This document shows, piece after piece, positions 7,140 through 15,319 of a stretch of 38,068 bases of DNA (positions within the stretch are counted from its first letter, which is position 1; each line of letters starts with the position of its first letter). The DNA is from Planctomycetota bacterium (GTDB lineage Bacteria; Planctomycetota; Planctomycetia; Gemmatales; Gemmataceae), in assembly GCA_016872605.1 (NCBI GenBank), contig VGZI01000037.1, forward strand, positions 1 to 38,068, given 5' to 3'. Position numbers and translations under genes: made by a program. The notes under the pieces are model-generated. The model made no database searches. It saw nothing but the letters and a program-made list of their open reading frames with translations, and was not told where the DNA came from.

Positions 7140-10001
7140 ATGAGCTTGGTTTGTGCGCAGTGTTCACGCGTCAATCCGCCGGAAGCGTTTTATTGCTACC
7201 ATGACGGCGCCGCGCTTGCCGGGCGCTCCGGCGGGCCGCTGAACGCCGGCGCTGCTCCATTTCCCAATCCGTTCGTGTTTCCGGACGGGCAGGCGTGCCG
7301 AAACTTCGATCAACTCGCGCTGGCCTGCCAGCAGAACTGGTCGTCGGCCATTTCACTTTTGCAGCAGGGGTTCCTCGGTTCGTTTTTCGGCGGCATGGGC
7401 CGCGTCGATTTGGCGATGGCCGCTCAGGAAGCCGCGAAGTTTCCGGATCTCGATCGCGGTCTCGATCAACTTCTCGCCAAGCTGCCGACGCAGGCCCTCC
7501 AGCCGCCCAAGGTGAAGGCGGAGCCGAGCGAGATCAACGTTGGACAGATCAAAATCGGCGAGAACCGGGCGATCGAGCTTCACCTCGTCAACCACGGCAT
7601 GCGGCTCGCCTATGGCACGGTGACCAGCGACTGCGATTGGCTCACGCTCGGCGACGCGCCGGGACACGCGCAGAAGCTGTTTCAATTCAGCGCCGAAACC
7701 GCCATCCCGGTCCAGGTTCGGGGGCAACACCTTCGCGCCGGCGCCAAGCCGATCGAAGGCCACCTGACGATCGACTACAACGGCGCCGAGCCGGTAGTCG
7801 TCACGATCCGCGCCGATGTGCCGATCACGCCCTATCCCGACGCACCATTCGCCGGCTCCACGACGCCTCGGCAAATCTGCGAAACCGCCAAGAAGAACGT
7901 CAAGATCGCGATTCCGCTCTTCGAGCGCGGCGACATCGCATCGTGGTACGCCACCAATGGCTGGAAGTATCCCGTCCAGGGCCCCATCATGCAGGGCAAG
8001 GCATCGATCCAGCAATTCTTCGAAGCGCTCGGCGTCGGCAAGCCGCCACGCGTCGACTTCAGCCCCAAGGCGCTCGATTTGGCCGGCGCCGTCGGCAAGA
8101 CCATCGACGCCGCCATCGAGATTACCACTGCCGACAAGAAAGTCGTCTATGGCTACGCCACCTGCGATCAACCGTGGGTCGAGATCGGCAAGACGAAGCC
8201 GGGCAAGAGCGACACTGCGGTGACGGTTCCGGTCACGATCCGAGTACCCAATCCGTGCCCGCCGACGCTGGAAGCGACGATTCACGCAGTGGGCAACGGC
8301 AACCAGAAGGCGCCTATTCCACTTAAGATCAAGGTCGCCGGCGGCAAGGCCGGTGTTGTGCTAACGCCGGTCGAGGAAGAGCTGCCGCCGATCGAGATTA
8401 TCGACGAGGAAGTGCCGATCGTGGTGATCGAAGAGGCGCTTGCGCCGCCTCCGTTTTCGCGTCCGCCAGCGATGAGTCCTCCCCCCTCTTCGCCGCAGGT
8501 GATCGAGCCGATCCCTGTGGCTATCGAAGAGGAGCCAGTCCCCGTAAGTGTGAGCGCTGGGCCGCCCCCGGTCGCTTCCAAGCCTCCTGCCCCGGCCAGT
8601 CCGCCGCCGTCGCCGCAGGCCAATGAGCCGTCGCCGTTCGACTTGCCCGATTCCGCTGCGTCCACGACTGCTTCGAAGGAGCCGGACCGATCGCCGCTCA
8701 TCGTACGGCTCATGCTGCACTCGATTCCGATCGCTGTTCTCTTCATTTGCTTGACCGTCCTTTTGATTCACGACATCTGGTTTGCCGGTAAGGTCTCCGC
8801 TTCCACGGACGATCCCGTTGACGCGCACCCGTATATCGAGCTGGTTTTCGACGAAGGACGCCGGGGCAAAGAGGAGCCGCACTACACCGACAGCATGATG
8901 TTTGCCGTCCACGCCACGCCGCCGGCCGGGAAGAAGGCAAAACTCAATTACTACGAGAATGGGTTCGGCAACAGCGTCGTGCTCAAGATCGACGGCGTCG
9001 AACGCGCATTCGGGAACTCTCCGATTCATGGCAAATGGGCCGTCGGATCCGAGAAAGGAATACCGTATCCGCCGCCGTCCAAAGAAGAAGGAAAACCGCC
9101 GTCCAAACAAGGCAGAGCAGGCAAGTCGCGCACCTTTGACATGGACGGCATCCTGGTCACGCAGACCGTGACCATCGAGCCCGGCGAGCCGTTCCTCGAT
9201 CCAACCACCAAGACCTACAAGCGCCGTCTCGACACCGCATTGGTGAAATACAAAATCGAAAACCGCGATCCCACCAAGAAACCGCACAACGTCGGCCTTC
9301 GCGTCCTGATGGACACCTACATCGGCGACAACGACGGCGTGCCGTTCACCCTGCCCGGCGTCCATGAGCTCGTCACCACCAAGCACGACTTCCGCGGCGA
9401 CGACGTCCCAGATTTCGTGCAGGTCCTGCAAAACTCCGACAAGGACAGCGCCCTGCGCGACCCCGGCATCGTCATGCAGCTCAACCTGAAGATTTCCGAT
9501 AGGCTCGAGGCCCCATCGCGCTTCTTGCTGACACGCTATCCCGGGAAAGAAATCGGCAAATTATACAAATGGGACGTCCCCCTCGTTGACATGGGCGACG
9601 ATTCCTGTGTTGTCATTTACTGGGAAGAGAAGAACCTCGTCTTCGGAAAGCAGCGTGAGGTGGCGTTTACGTATGGCCTGGGCAGCGTGGCCGTCGCCGA
9701 TAACAAGAAGATCGGTCTGACCTTCGGCGGCGCGATGTATGTGAACGGCGAGTTCACCGTGGTCGCTTTGATCTCCGACCCGGCCGCGACATCGGCGACA
9801 ATCGATCTGCCCGAAGGCCTGCGCTTGAAAGACTCGAAAACCAAGACGCAGGAGGTCAAGGCGACCAAGGATCGGCCCGCGCCGGTGACCTGGCGCGTTC
9901 ACGCCGATAAGGAAGGCAAGTTCGACGTTGGCGTCAGCACCAACACCAACGCCGAGCAACGCCGCCGCGTCACGATCTCGTCGAAATCGCTCTTCAATTG
10001 A
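7140..10001 (+). CDS. Large zinc ribbon, Pro-rich, single-pass membrane protein
   Basis: Encodes 953 residues. The N-terminus is a zinc-ribbon-like element (CAQC at 5-8, one further Cys; the second pair is incomplete, CYHD). A helical region follows, then two similar beta-sandwich-like repeats: the first contains INVGQIKIGENRAIELHLVN, the second FSPKALDLAGAVGKTIDAAI. Both have a central DCDWL / DQPWV motif. The region ~415-525 is Pro/Val/Glu-rich. One membrane helix (IPIAVLFICLTVLLIH, ~537-560) is followed by ~390 residues that would lie outside the cytoplasm, with mixed beta structure and no recognised catalytic motif. Topology is inferred as N-terminus in, C-terminus out. Gene order with VWA and FHA proteins suggests a transmembrane receptor or scaffold. 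Its TGA overlaps a possible TTG start of the next gene, so the two are probably translationally coupled. Confidence 0.85.
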   Translation: MSLVCAQCSRVNPPEAFYCYHDGAALAGRSGGPLNAGAAPFPNPFVFPDGQACRNFDQLALACQQNWSSAISLLQQGFLGSFFGGMGRVDLAMAAQEAAKFPDLDRGLDQLLAKLPTQALQPPKVKAEPSEINVGQIKIGENRAIELHLVNHGMRLAYGTVTSDCDWLTLGDAPGHAQKLFQFSAETAIPVQVRGQHLRAGAKPIEGHLTIDYNGAEPVVVTIRADVPITPYPDAPFAGSTTPRQICETAKKNVKIAIPLFERGDIASWYATNGWKYPVQGPIMQGKASIQQFFEALGVGKPPRVDFSPKALDLAGAVGKTIDAAIEITTADKKVVYGYATCDQPWVEIGKTKPGKSDTAVTVPVTIRVPNPCPPTLEATIHAVGNGNQKAPIPLKIKVAGGKAGVVLTPVEEELPPIEIIDEEVPIVVIEEALAPPPFSRPPAMSPPPSSPQVIEPIPVAIEEEPVPVSVSAGPPPVASKPPAPASPPPSPQANEPSPFDLPDSAASTTASKEPDRSPLIVRLMLHSIPIAVLFICLTVLLIHDIWFAGKVSASTDDPVDAHPYIELVFDEGRRGKEEPHYTDSMMFAVHATPPAGKKAKLNYYENGFGNSVVLKIDGVERAFGNSPIHGKWAVGSEKGIPYPPPSKEEGKPPSKQGRAGKSRTFDMDGILVTQTVTIEPGEPFLDPTTKTYKRRLDTALVKYKIENRDPTKKPHNVGLRVLMDTYIGDNDGVPFTLPGVHELVTTKHDFRGDDVPDFVQVLQNSDKDSALRDPGIVMQLNLKISDRLEAPSRFLLTRYPGKEIGKLYKWDVPLVDMGDDSCVVIYWEEKNLVFGKQREVAFTYGLGSVAVADNKKIGLTFGGAMYVNGEFTVVALISDPAATSATIDLPEGLRLKDSKTKTQEVKATKDRPAPVTWRVHADKEGKFDVGVSTNTNAEQRRRVTISSKSLFN

Positions 10002-10561
10002 AGCCGCAAGCGGCATTGGGTGGTGCAATGCTCTGGCTCGGGCTCACGGCGATCGCCTTCACGATTATCCACGACGCGGTGCTGCTTTACAAACGCCGCT
10101 GGTGGGACCTCGCCTGGGTCTGCCATCTCTCCTCCGCCATCATCGGCGTCGGGTGCATCTTCGATTGGCCCTATGTCGTCGGCATCGCCGTCGTTTGGCT
10201 TTTCGTCGGCCTGACGCTGTGGATCGTCGGCCTCTTGACCAGCGAGGATTTCCTCCCCACGTCGACATTAACCCACGTCGGCGGACTCGTCATCGGCGTC
10301 ATCTACATCTCGCAGCGCGGCATGCCCGACGGCGTCTGGTGGCGCGGCATACTCATCCTCATCGCCATCCAGCACCTTACGCGCTTTTGCACGCCGGCGC
10401 AGGAGAACGTCAATCTGGCGTTTTTCGTCAGCAAGGGCTGGGAGAGTTGGTTTCCGACCTATCCACGCTACTGGCTTATGCTCAAGGTCGCGTCGATCAT
10501 CATGTACCTGATCGCCGAGTTCGGCCTGCGCGCGCTCTTCGGCGAACCCAGCAGCGCTTGA
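9998..10561 (+). CDS. Polytopic membrane protein, last gene of the VWA-FHA cluster
   Basis: Encodes 187 residues if started at the TTG (9998), which overlaps the upstream stop in TTGA, or 177 from the ATG at 10028, where the first helix begins. About five hydrophobic segments are visible: ~11-31, 38-57, 60-82, 90-105/115-130 and 155-175. Tryptophans are frequent (KRRWWDLAWV). No catalytic or transport motif is recognised. Its overlap with the 953-residue transmembrane protein suggests the two products work together, for example as a membrane partner of the single-pass protein. Function unknown. Confidence 0.75.
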   Translation: MKPQAALGGAMLWLGLTAIAFTIIHDAVLLYKRRWWDLAWVCHLSSAIIGVGCIFDWPYVVGIAVVWLFVGLTLWIVGLLTSEDFLPTSTLTHVGGLVIGVIYISQRGMPDGVWWRGILILIAIQHLTRFCTPAQENVNLAFFVSKGWESWFPTYPRYWLMLKVASIIMYLIAEFGLRALFGEPSSA

Positions 10562-10937
10562 TACCAGCCCGGAGCGCCAGCGGCGGGCCGGCAGCGACTT
10601 ATCTGCGCACGTGTTCAAACCACAGAGAAAAATGCATGGTCCGCAAAGTAAACCATGCTTCTTCATTCTCGGTTCTCGGTCAGCCAGGTGCAGCTCGGCC
10701 GCGCTGTGTTCTCTGTACAACTATCCAGCAAATTCTTCGCGGGCCGCGAAGAGTCTTCGGACTGCGGTGGCCTGACACCGCTTTGGTACTTTTTTTGGAA
10801 CGAACACGGATACGATCGTTTTGTGAGAAGAGAGAAAGTAAGAAAGCGGTGTCGAGCCACCGCACTCCAAAGGCGCACTCGCATGGATGTGTGGTTGCGG
10901 CTATGCCGCACTAGGCCTTTGGGGTGAATAGTCCGGG
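10562..10937. other. Gene-free region with two repeat elements
   Basis: A degenerate family B half palindrome lies at 10562-10590. A 100-bp element with 21-bp inverted arms lies at 10764-10863. Short open frames here have no family resemblance, codon bias or ribosome binding site. The neighbouring genes converge on this region, so no promoter is needed. Confidence 0.55.
10764..10863. repeat. MITE-like element with 21-bp inverted arms
   Basis: Arms 10764-10784 (GCGGTGGCCTGACACCGCTT + T) and 10843-10863 match as inverted repeats at all but two central bases. The ~58-base interior is AT-rich compared with its surroundings and includes a seven-T run. The short length and absence of an ORF fit a miniature inverted-repeat element. 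A target duplication was not identified with certainty. Confidence 0.55.
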
Positions 10938-11546
10938 CTAATCCAACTTCACCTCATCCGGCGCCGGCTTTTCGATGAACCGGTGCACGCAGTACATCCC
11001 CGCGGCCCAGGCGATGAACAAGAACACCGTCGTGCCCCACATGCGGATCGACTCGTGGTCCAGAATCCACAGCCACTTCGAATCATGCACCCAGTACGGG
11101 ACCACGGTGTACAGCATGATCAGGCCAATAATGGAGCAAAGCACGAAGGCAGCCGCTCCAATCGGCGGCAGAAGATAGATCATCTGCTGCTTGAGCGTGA
11201 CCCCCTTCGTCTTGGTCGTCGAGCCCCACTGCCGAGTCATCGTGTTGTAGCCGCACGACAGGCAGATCATGTCATGCTCGCCCATCTCGGCGGTGCAGTT
11301 CGGGCATCGGTTGGTCAGCTCCACCGTCTTGACGGCGTAGGGATCGGCGTCGTCATCCGGATTGGTCGGCTTGGTTTGCGGGACATCGTCCGGCGGCGCC
11401 TCGGGTGTCGCTTTCTCCGCGCGCAACCCCGGAACGACAAAAATATGCTGGCAGAAAGGGCACTTGACCTTCTTGCCCGATAGATCGTTCTTGGGTTTCC
11501 ATTTCTTTTCGCAGTCCGGACAGGCGACAACTAGTACAGCAGCCAT
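10938..11546 (-). CDS. MJ0042-type zinc ribbon membrane protein
   Basis: Encodes 202 residues from the ATG at 11546; the open frame extends 27 codons further, but the extension is low-complexity and the zinc ribbon begins at the chosen start. Residues ~9-37 form a zinc ribbon (CPDC ... CPFC) with the KWKPKNDLSGKKVKCP pattern of the MJ0042 finger. An acidic, disordered linker follows. A second four-Cys cluster (CPNCTAEMGEHDMICLSCGY) forms another ribbon. Two membrane helices follow (~132-155 and ~173-195). This layout, tandem ribbons then two helices, is common among planctomycete proteins of unknown role. It is transcribed convergently with the VWA-FHA cluster. Confidence 0.8.
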   Translation of the reverse strand: MAAVLVVACPDCEKKWKPKNDLSGKKVKCPFCQHIFVVPGLRAEKATPEAPPDDVPQTKPTNPDDDADPYAVKTVELTNRCPNCTAEMGEHDMICLSCGYNTMTRQWGSTTKTKGVTLKQQMIYLLPPIGAAAFVLCSIIGLIMLYTVVPYWVHDSKWLWILDHESIRMWGTTVFLFIAWAAGMYCVHRFIEKPAPDEVKLD

Positions 11547-12044
11547 GGCGGAGTCACTCTCGTGGGAAAAGGCGTTACGTCCATCATTATCATCACCACT
11601 CGGCCGACCGCTGTCAATGGGCCGCACCAGGCGACCGAGGTCGGAGGTCAGAGGTCAGAAGTCAGTGCCGAAGATCCATTGCCCGACTTCCGACCCCTGA
11701 CTTCTGAATTTTGGATTTTGCCGATCCCACGAGGTGGAACGGTCGGCAAAACTTTAGGGTGATCGGCGCGAACGATTATTTTTTGCAGGTTCCGCCCTTG
11801 ACGCAAACGGAGTCGTTGGCGCGTCGCTTCAGGTTTGCAGCACTGGCACGATCGGCGTCACGCGCATAGGAGCTAGAGTCGCCGCATTTTTGGCCACTTT
11901 TCCACGCTTCTTTGTTGCCGTGATTTCTCTAACGCGCCGATATTAGGCATATTAGTGGTGAAGACAATCACCGGTGTCGATCCTAACCAAGCGGGCGTGA
12001 CCGTGCGGGAAAACCGGATCGGCGTGTACTACCAAGGAGAAGGC
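11547..12044. other. Intergenic control region with direct/inverted GTCAGAAGTCAG repeat
   Basis: Nearly 500 bases between divergent genes with no convincing coding region. At ~11645-11707 lie GGTCAGAGGTCAGAAGTCAG and its inverted counterpart CCCCTGACTTCTGAA, a repeat related to the one at 13147-13269. The ~290 bases before 12044 should hold the promoter of the YTV-like gene; no confident -35/-10 pair could be picked out. AAGGAGAAGG at ~12034-12043 is a strong ribosome binding site that fixes the start at 12045. Confidence 0.5.
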
Positions 12045-13076
12045 ATGGTGTCTTTCCGTCTGGCTCTGTTGATTGGCGCCATTACCGCCGTGGCGGTTTC
12101 GCCCGCAAGCGCGAATTTTCGGGCGCCTCGCTGTTGTGACCCCTGTGGCTCGACGACCACAGCTTTCGCATTCCGCAACGTGGCCTGCACGCAGTGGGTG
12201 CGCGAGACTGTTCCCGTCAAACGGACAGTAAACAAAATCGTCTGCAAGACTGAAGAGTACGAAACGACTCGCTGTGAACGGGTCCCCGTCGTCAAAGAAC
12301 GCGAAGTGTGCGTGACCAAGATGGTTCCGACCTGGGAAACCCGCAAGGTTTGCCACAAGGAAACCGTGTGGGAAGAGCGAACCGTCAACAAGACGTCCTA
12401 CAAGTACGTCCAGGAGACGGTGAACAAGAAGCAGCTCGTTCGCTTGGGCCACTGGGAATGCCGTGAAGTTCAGCCGATCTTCGGCGGCTTCGGCAGCGGC
12501 GGCCTGTTCGCCGGCCATGGCTGTGGCCATGCCTGCGGTCACCAACGCGGTTGCAACGACGCCTGTGGCAAACCGGCCGCGGCCAATGCGTGCAACAACG
12601 CTTGCCGTCCGGCTCACACCGTCCGCGTCTGGGTGAACTGCCCCGAGTACCGCGACTGCCCGACGACGGTCTGCAAGAAGGTCTGCACGACCGAAGCCGT
12701 CAAGTGCAAGGTTGCCGTCTGCAAGAACGTGTGGAAGGAAGAAAAGGTCTGCGTCAACAAGTGCGTGACCGAGAAACGCATGGAGAAGTGCACGGTGTGG
12801 GAAACCCGCCAAGTGAAGTGCAAGGCCACCCGGACGGTTCGCGTCTGCGTCCCGACCGAGGAAACGGTCAACTGCACCCGCTGGGTCCGCAAGCAAGTCG
12901 CTCCGGCGGCTCCGTGCGCCACGACCGCTGCTCCTTGCCGCACCACCACCAGCAACGCTTGCTGCGACCGTGGAAGCCTGTTCGGCGGACTGCGTGATCG
13001 TCTGGCCAGCCTCGGCTGCCGCGACCACTGCCACAGCCACCGCAACTGCTGCCGTCCGGCCTCGTGCTGCAAGTAA
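12045..13076 (+). CDS. Secreted Cys-rich repeat protein resembling YTV cell-wall proteins
   Basis: Encodes 343 residues. The ATG at 12045 follows a strong ribosome binding site and opens a signal peptide (MVSFRLALLIGAITAVAVSP ... ASA); the frame upstream lacks such support. The mature protein is built from short degenerate repeats of alternating Val/Thr/Cys and charged residues, typically VCxTxMVPTWETRKVC. There are two blocks (~45-145 and ~205-285), separated by a Gly/His/Cys-rich stretch (~145-190). The C-terminus is Cys-rich and Ser/Thr-rich. More than 40 Cys are present. The repeat style recalls the YTV domain reported for Rhodopirellula cell-wall proteins, with Cys often replacing Tyr. 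A disulfide-cross-linked envelope role is inferred. It has its own long upstream region and a terminator, so it looks monocistronic and perhaps strongly expressed. Confidence 0.85.
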   Translation: MVSFRLALLIGAITAVAVSPASANFRAPRCCDPCGSTTTAFAFRNVACTQWVRETVPVKRTVNKIVCKTEEYETTRCERVPVVKEREVCVTKMVPTWETRKVCHKETVWEERTVNKTSYKYVQETVNKKQLVRLGHWECREVQPIFGGFGSGGLFAGHGCGHACGHQRGCNDACGKPAAANACNNACRPAHTVRVWVNCPEYRDCPTTVCKKVCTTEAVKCKVAVCKNVWKEEKVCVNKCVTEKRMEKCTVWETRQVKCKATRTVRVCVPTEETVNCTRWVRKQVAPAAPCATTAAPCRTTTSNACCDRGSLFGGLRDRLASLGCRDHCHSHRNCCRPASCCK

Positions 13077-13110
13077 CCCGTCAGCTCCTCATCGGGCTTG
13101 ACCCCAAGGG

Positions 13111-13145
13111 CCTCGCTGCTTCAGTGCAGCGAGGTCTTTTTTTTT
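13111..13145 (+). terminator. Rho-independent terminator of the YTV-like gene
   Basis: Perfect 9-bp stem CCTCGCTGC / GCAGCGAGG around a 6-base loop (TTCAGT), followed by TC and a nine-T tract. It lies 35 bases past the stop codon. This is the clearest intrinsic terminator in the window. Confidence 0.92.
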
Positions 13146-13146
13146 C

Positions 13147-13269
13147 AGGGATCAGGAGTCAGGAGCCGGAGATTTAGAGTCCGAATGTGATTCGGCAGGT
13201 ACGCCGGGATAGAAGCGTTCGAAACGAACGCGCCGCGTGTCACTTCTGACTCCTGATCCCTGACTCCCG
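13147..13269. repeat. TCAGGAGTCAGGAG inverted repeat element
   Basis: CAGGGATCAGGAGTCAGGAG (from 13147) is inverted as TTCTGACTCCTGATCCCTGA near 13243-13263, with ~80 bases between. The terminal sequences match those of the element at 11645-11707, so this is another dispersed family. It lies between the convergent YTV-like and WD40 genes. Confidence 0.6.
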
Positions 13270-13273
13270 ATTT

Positions 13274-15175
13274 TCACCGCGCCGGCACGCCCCACACCCG
13301 CACCGTCCGATCGTAACTCCCTGTCACCGCCCGTCGGCCATCGAATGAAAAAGCCACGCACGTGATCGTGTCGGTATGGCCCGCAAAACTATGCAACATC
13401 TTGCCTGTCGCCACATCCCAATACTTCACGGTGCGATCGTCGCCGCCGGTGATCAAGCGTCGACCGTCCGGCGAAATCGCCAACGCGGGCACGCGGCCTG
13501 AATGTCCCTCGAAACGGCGAGGCATCTCTTTGCCGCTCTGAATGTCCCACATGCGAATCACCGAATCTCCCGCGGATATCACGTATTTGCTGTCTGCCGT
13601 GAACACAACCGCCGTGATCGATTCGTTGCTGCCGTCAAACACCTTCACCGGTTGCCCCGAGCCGTGGTCGAACACGCGCACCGTCTTGTCAACGCCGCCC
13701 GACGCGACGTATCGGCCATCGGGCGAGAATGCGACGGCATACACGTAATTCGAATGCCCGGTGTACCGGCGTATCTCGTCCCCGCTCGTAACGTTCCAGA
13801 GATAAACCTTCTCATCGTCGCACCCGGTGAGCATCGTGCTGGCGTCGCGCGACAGTGCCAGGCCGTTGACGTCCTTGGTGTGCGTCCAGCGTTTAACTTC
13901 GTTGCCTGTCTTGAAATCCCACATGCGCACCGTGCCGTCCCAGCTTGCCGAGAACAGGTAGCGATGGTTCGGATGAAACGCGACGGACCAGACTTCCTTC
14001 GTGTGAGCACGGATGTTCTGAATCTCCTTGGTGTCCTTGCCAAGCGTATCCCAGACGCGAACGGTCTGATCTCGGCCGCACGACGCGACATAACGGCCAT
14101 CGTGCGAAAACGCGACGCCTTTGAGTTCATCGGAGTGCCCGTCAAACTTGCGCAACTCGCCGACGACCAGGTTGATCGGCGGCGCTGCCACCGATGCTGT
14201 GCCGGCTAGTTTTTCTTGAACGAAGTCGATGCGTTTTTGCGCCGTGGTTCGGCTCAAGCCAGACAAGCTCGGCAGCGCCTTCTCGTACCAGTGCATCGCC
14301 CGCATCTGCACCGCCAACTTGGCCCCATCTTTATGGGCGATCGCCGCCACCCACCATCCGTCGGCCAGCTGAAGCTGAGCCTTGACGTCGGCCGGGTTCG
14401 CCAGGTCCTGTTTCGCCAGCGGACCCAGCGATGGGTCGGCACACAGCGCAAAATACGCCAGCGCCTTCTCCCAGCGTTTCTTCTGAAATGCGTAGTACTT
14501 GCCCAGCTCCAGCTGCGCCTCGGAATCCTTCGCATTGGCCGCGACGCGGTCGAGATATCCTTGCACCTTGGAGAAGCTCTTTTCGAACGTCTTGATCTCC
14601 TCGACGCGTTTCTGCCATTCGAGCACCAGACTCGGACTCTTGGCCTTCTTAGCGGCGTTGACGATGGCGTCGCCGAAACCGTAGGCGGCCTTGAAATGAT
14701 CGGCGTCAAGCGCCTCGGCCAGGAAGGGGCGAATTACATCGACAAGCGCGAGGCCGGCGTCCTTGTCCTCGGCCGACGCCACCGCCAAACTCAGAACCGC
14801 CGCCTTCTGGGCCAGGCCATCCACATCGTAATCGCGGCTCAATTCATCGACGATTGCCAGCGCCAGCGTGGTCTCATTGGCCTTGGCTGCCAGATCGCGC
14901 GCCTCGCGGAAGCAGACGTAACGCACGGCCTGATCGTCCTTGATCTCCTTGCCTTGCTGAAAGAGCGTCGATGCAAGCCGCAGCTTCTTGTCGCGCGTGG
15001 TCGCATCGTCCAATTCGGCCGCGAAAATATCGAGCAGCAGCTTCATCGCCCTACCCTGCGCGGCCGCGTCCGGGACAGGCGTTCGCTGCGCCGGCTGAGC
15101 CGGCAGATGCGTCGATGCAATCGCGACGATGGCGATGCCGATGGAAAAAAGCGTGACTTTCGCAAACGGTTTCAT
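13274..15175 (-). CDS. Secreted helical-repeat/WD40 protein
   Basis: Encodes 633 residues from the ATG at 15175; the frame extends 28 codons upstream, but a signal peptide or anchor begins here (KVTLFSIGIAIVAIASTHLP). Residues ~35-330 are alpha-helical and TPR-like (for example AQLELGKYYAFQKKRWEKAL). Residues ~345-633 form seven WD40 repeats with typical GHSDELKGVAFSHDGRYVAS and TVRVWD motifs, giving a full beta-propeller. No kinase or catalytic domain is seen. Such secreted WD40 proteins are abundant in planctomycetes and are thought to be protein-interaction platforms. A downstream neighbour of the PSD1 gene on the same strand with ~145 bases between starts and stops, so co-transcription is possible but uncertain. 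Confidence 0.88.
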   Translation of the reverse strand: MKPFAKVTLFSIGIAIVAIASTHLPAQPAQRTPVPDAAAQGRAMKLLLDIFAAELDDATTRDKKLRLASTLFQQGKEIKDDQAVRYVCFREARDLAAKANETTLALAIVDELSRDYDVDGLAQKAAVLSLAVASAEDKDAGLALVDVIRPFLAEALDADHFKAAYGFGDAIVNAAKKAKSPSLVLEWQKRVEEIKTFEKSFSKVQGYLDRVAANAKDSEAQLELGKYYAFQKKRWEKALAYFALCADPSLGPLAKQDLANPADVKAQLQLADGWWVAAIAHKDGAKLAVQMRAMHWYEKALPSLSGLSRTTAQKRIDFVQEKLAGTASVAAPPINLVVGELRKFDGHSDELKGVAFSHDGRYVASCGRDQTVRVWDTLGKDTKEIQNIRAHTKEVWSVAFHPNHRYLFSASWDGTVRMWDFKTGNEVKRWTHTKDVNGLALSRDASTMLTGCDDEKVYLWNVTSGDEIRRYTGHSNYVYAVAFSPDGRYVASGGVDKTVRVFDHGSGQPVKVFDGSNESITAVVFTADSKYVISAGDSVIRMWDIQSGKEMPRRFEGHSGRVPALAISPDGRRLITGGDDRTVKYWDVATGKMLHSFAGHTDTITCVAFSFDGRRAVTGSYDRTVRVWGVPAR

Positions 15176-15319
15176 GTCGGGTTCCGCGTCGGAGGATGGG
15201 CCACGATATTGTAGGGGAATCGTGTTTCGCCGCTCGCCTCTGGCGAGCGCGGACCTCACGTGAATCGCGTGATTCGTTTACGCCGCATGGCGCCGCGCGA
15301 GCGCTGAACGAAGAGAGGA

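Noticed and set aside
10562..10937. Small ORFs (up to 90 codons) between the membrane protein and the zinc-ribbon gene
   Set aside because: They run through repeat elements, lack ribosome binding sites and have no coding-like composition.
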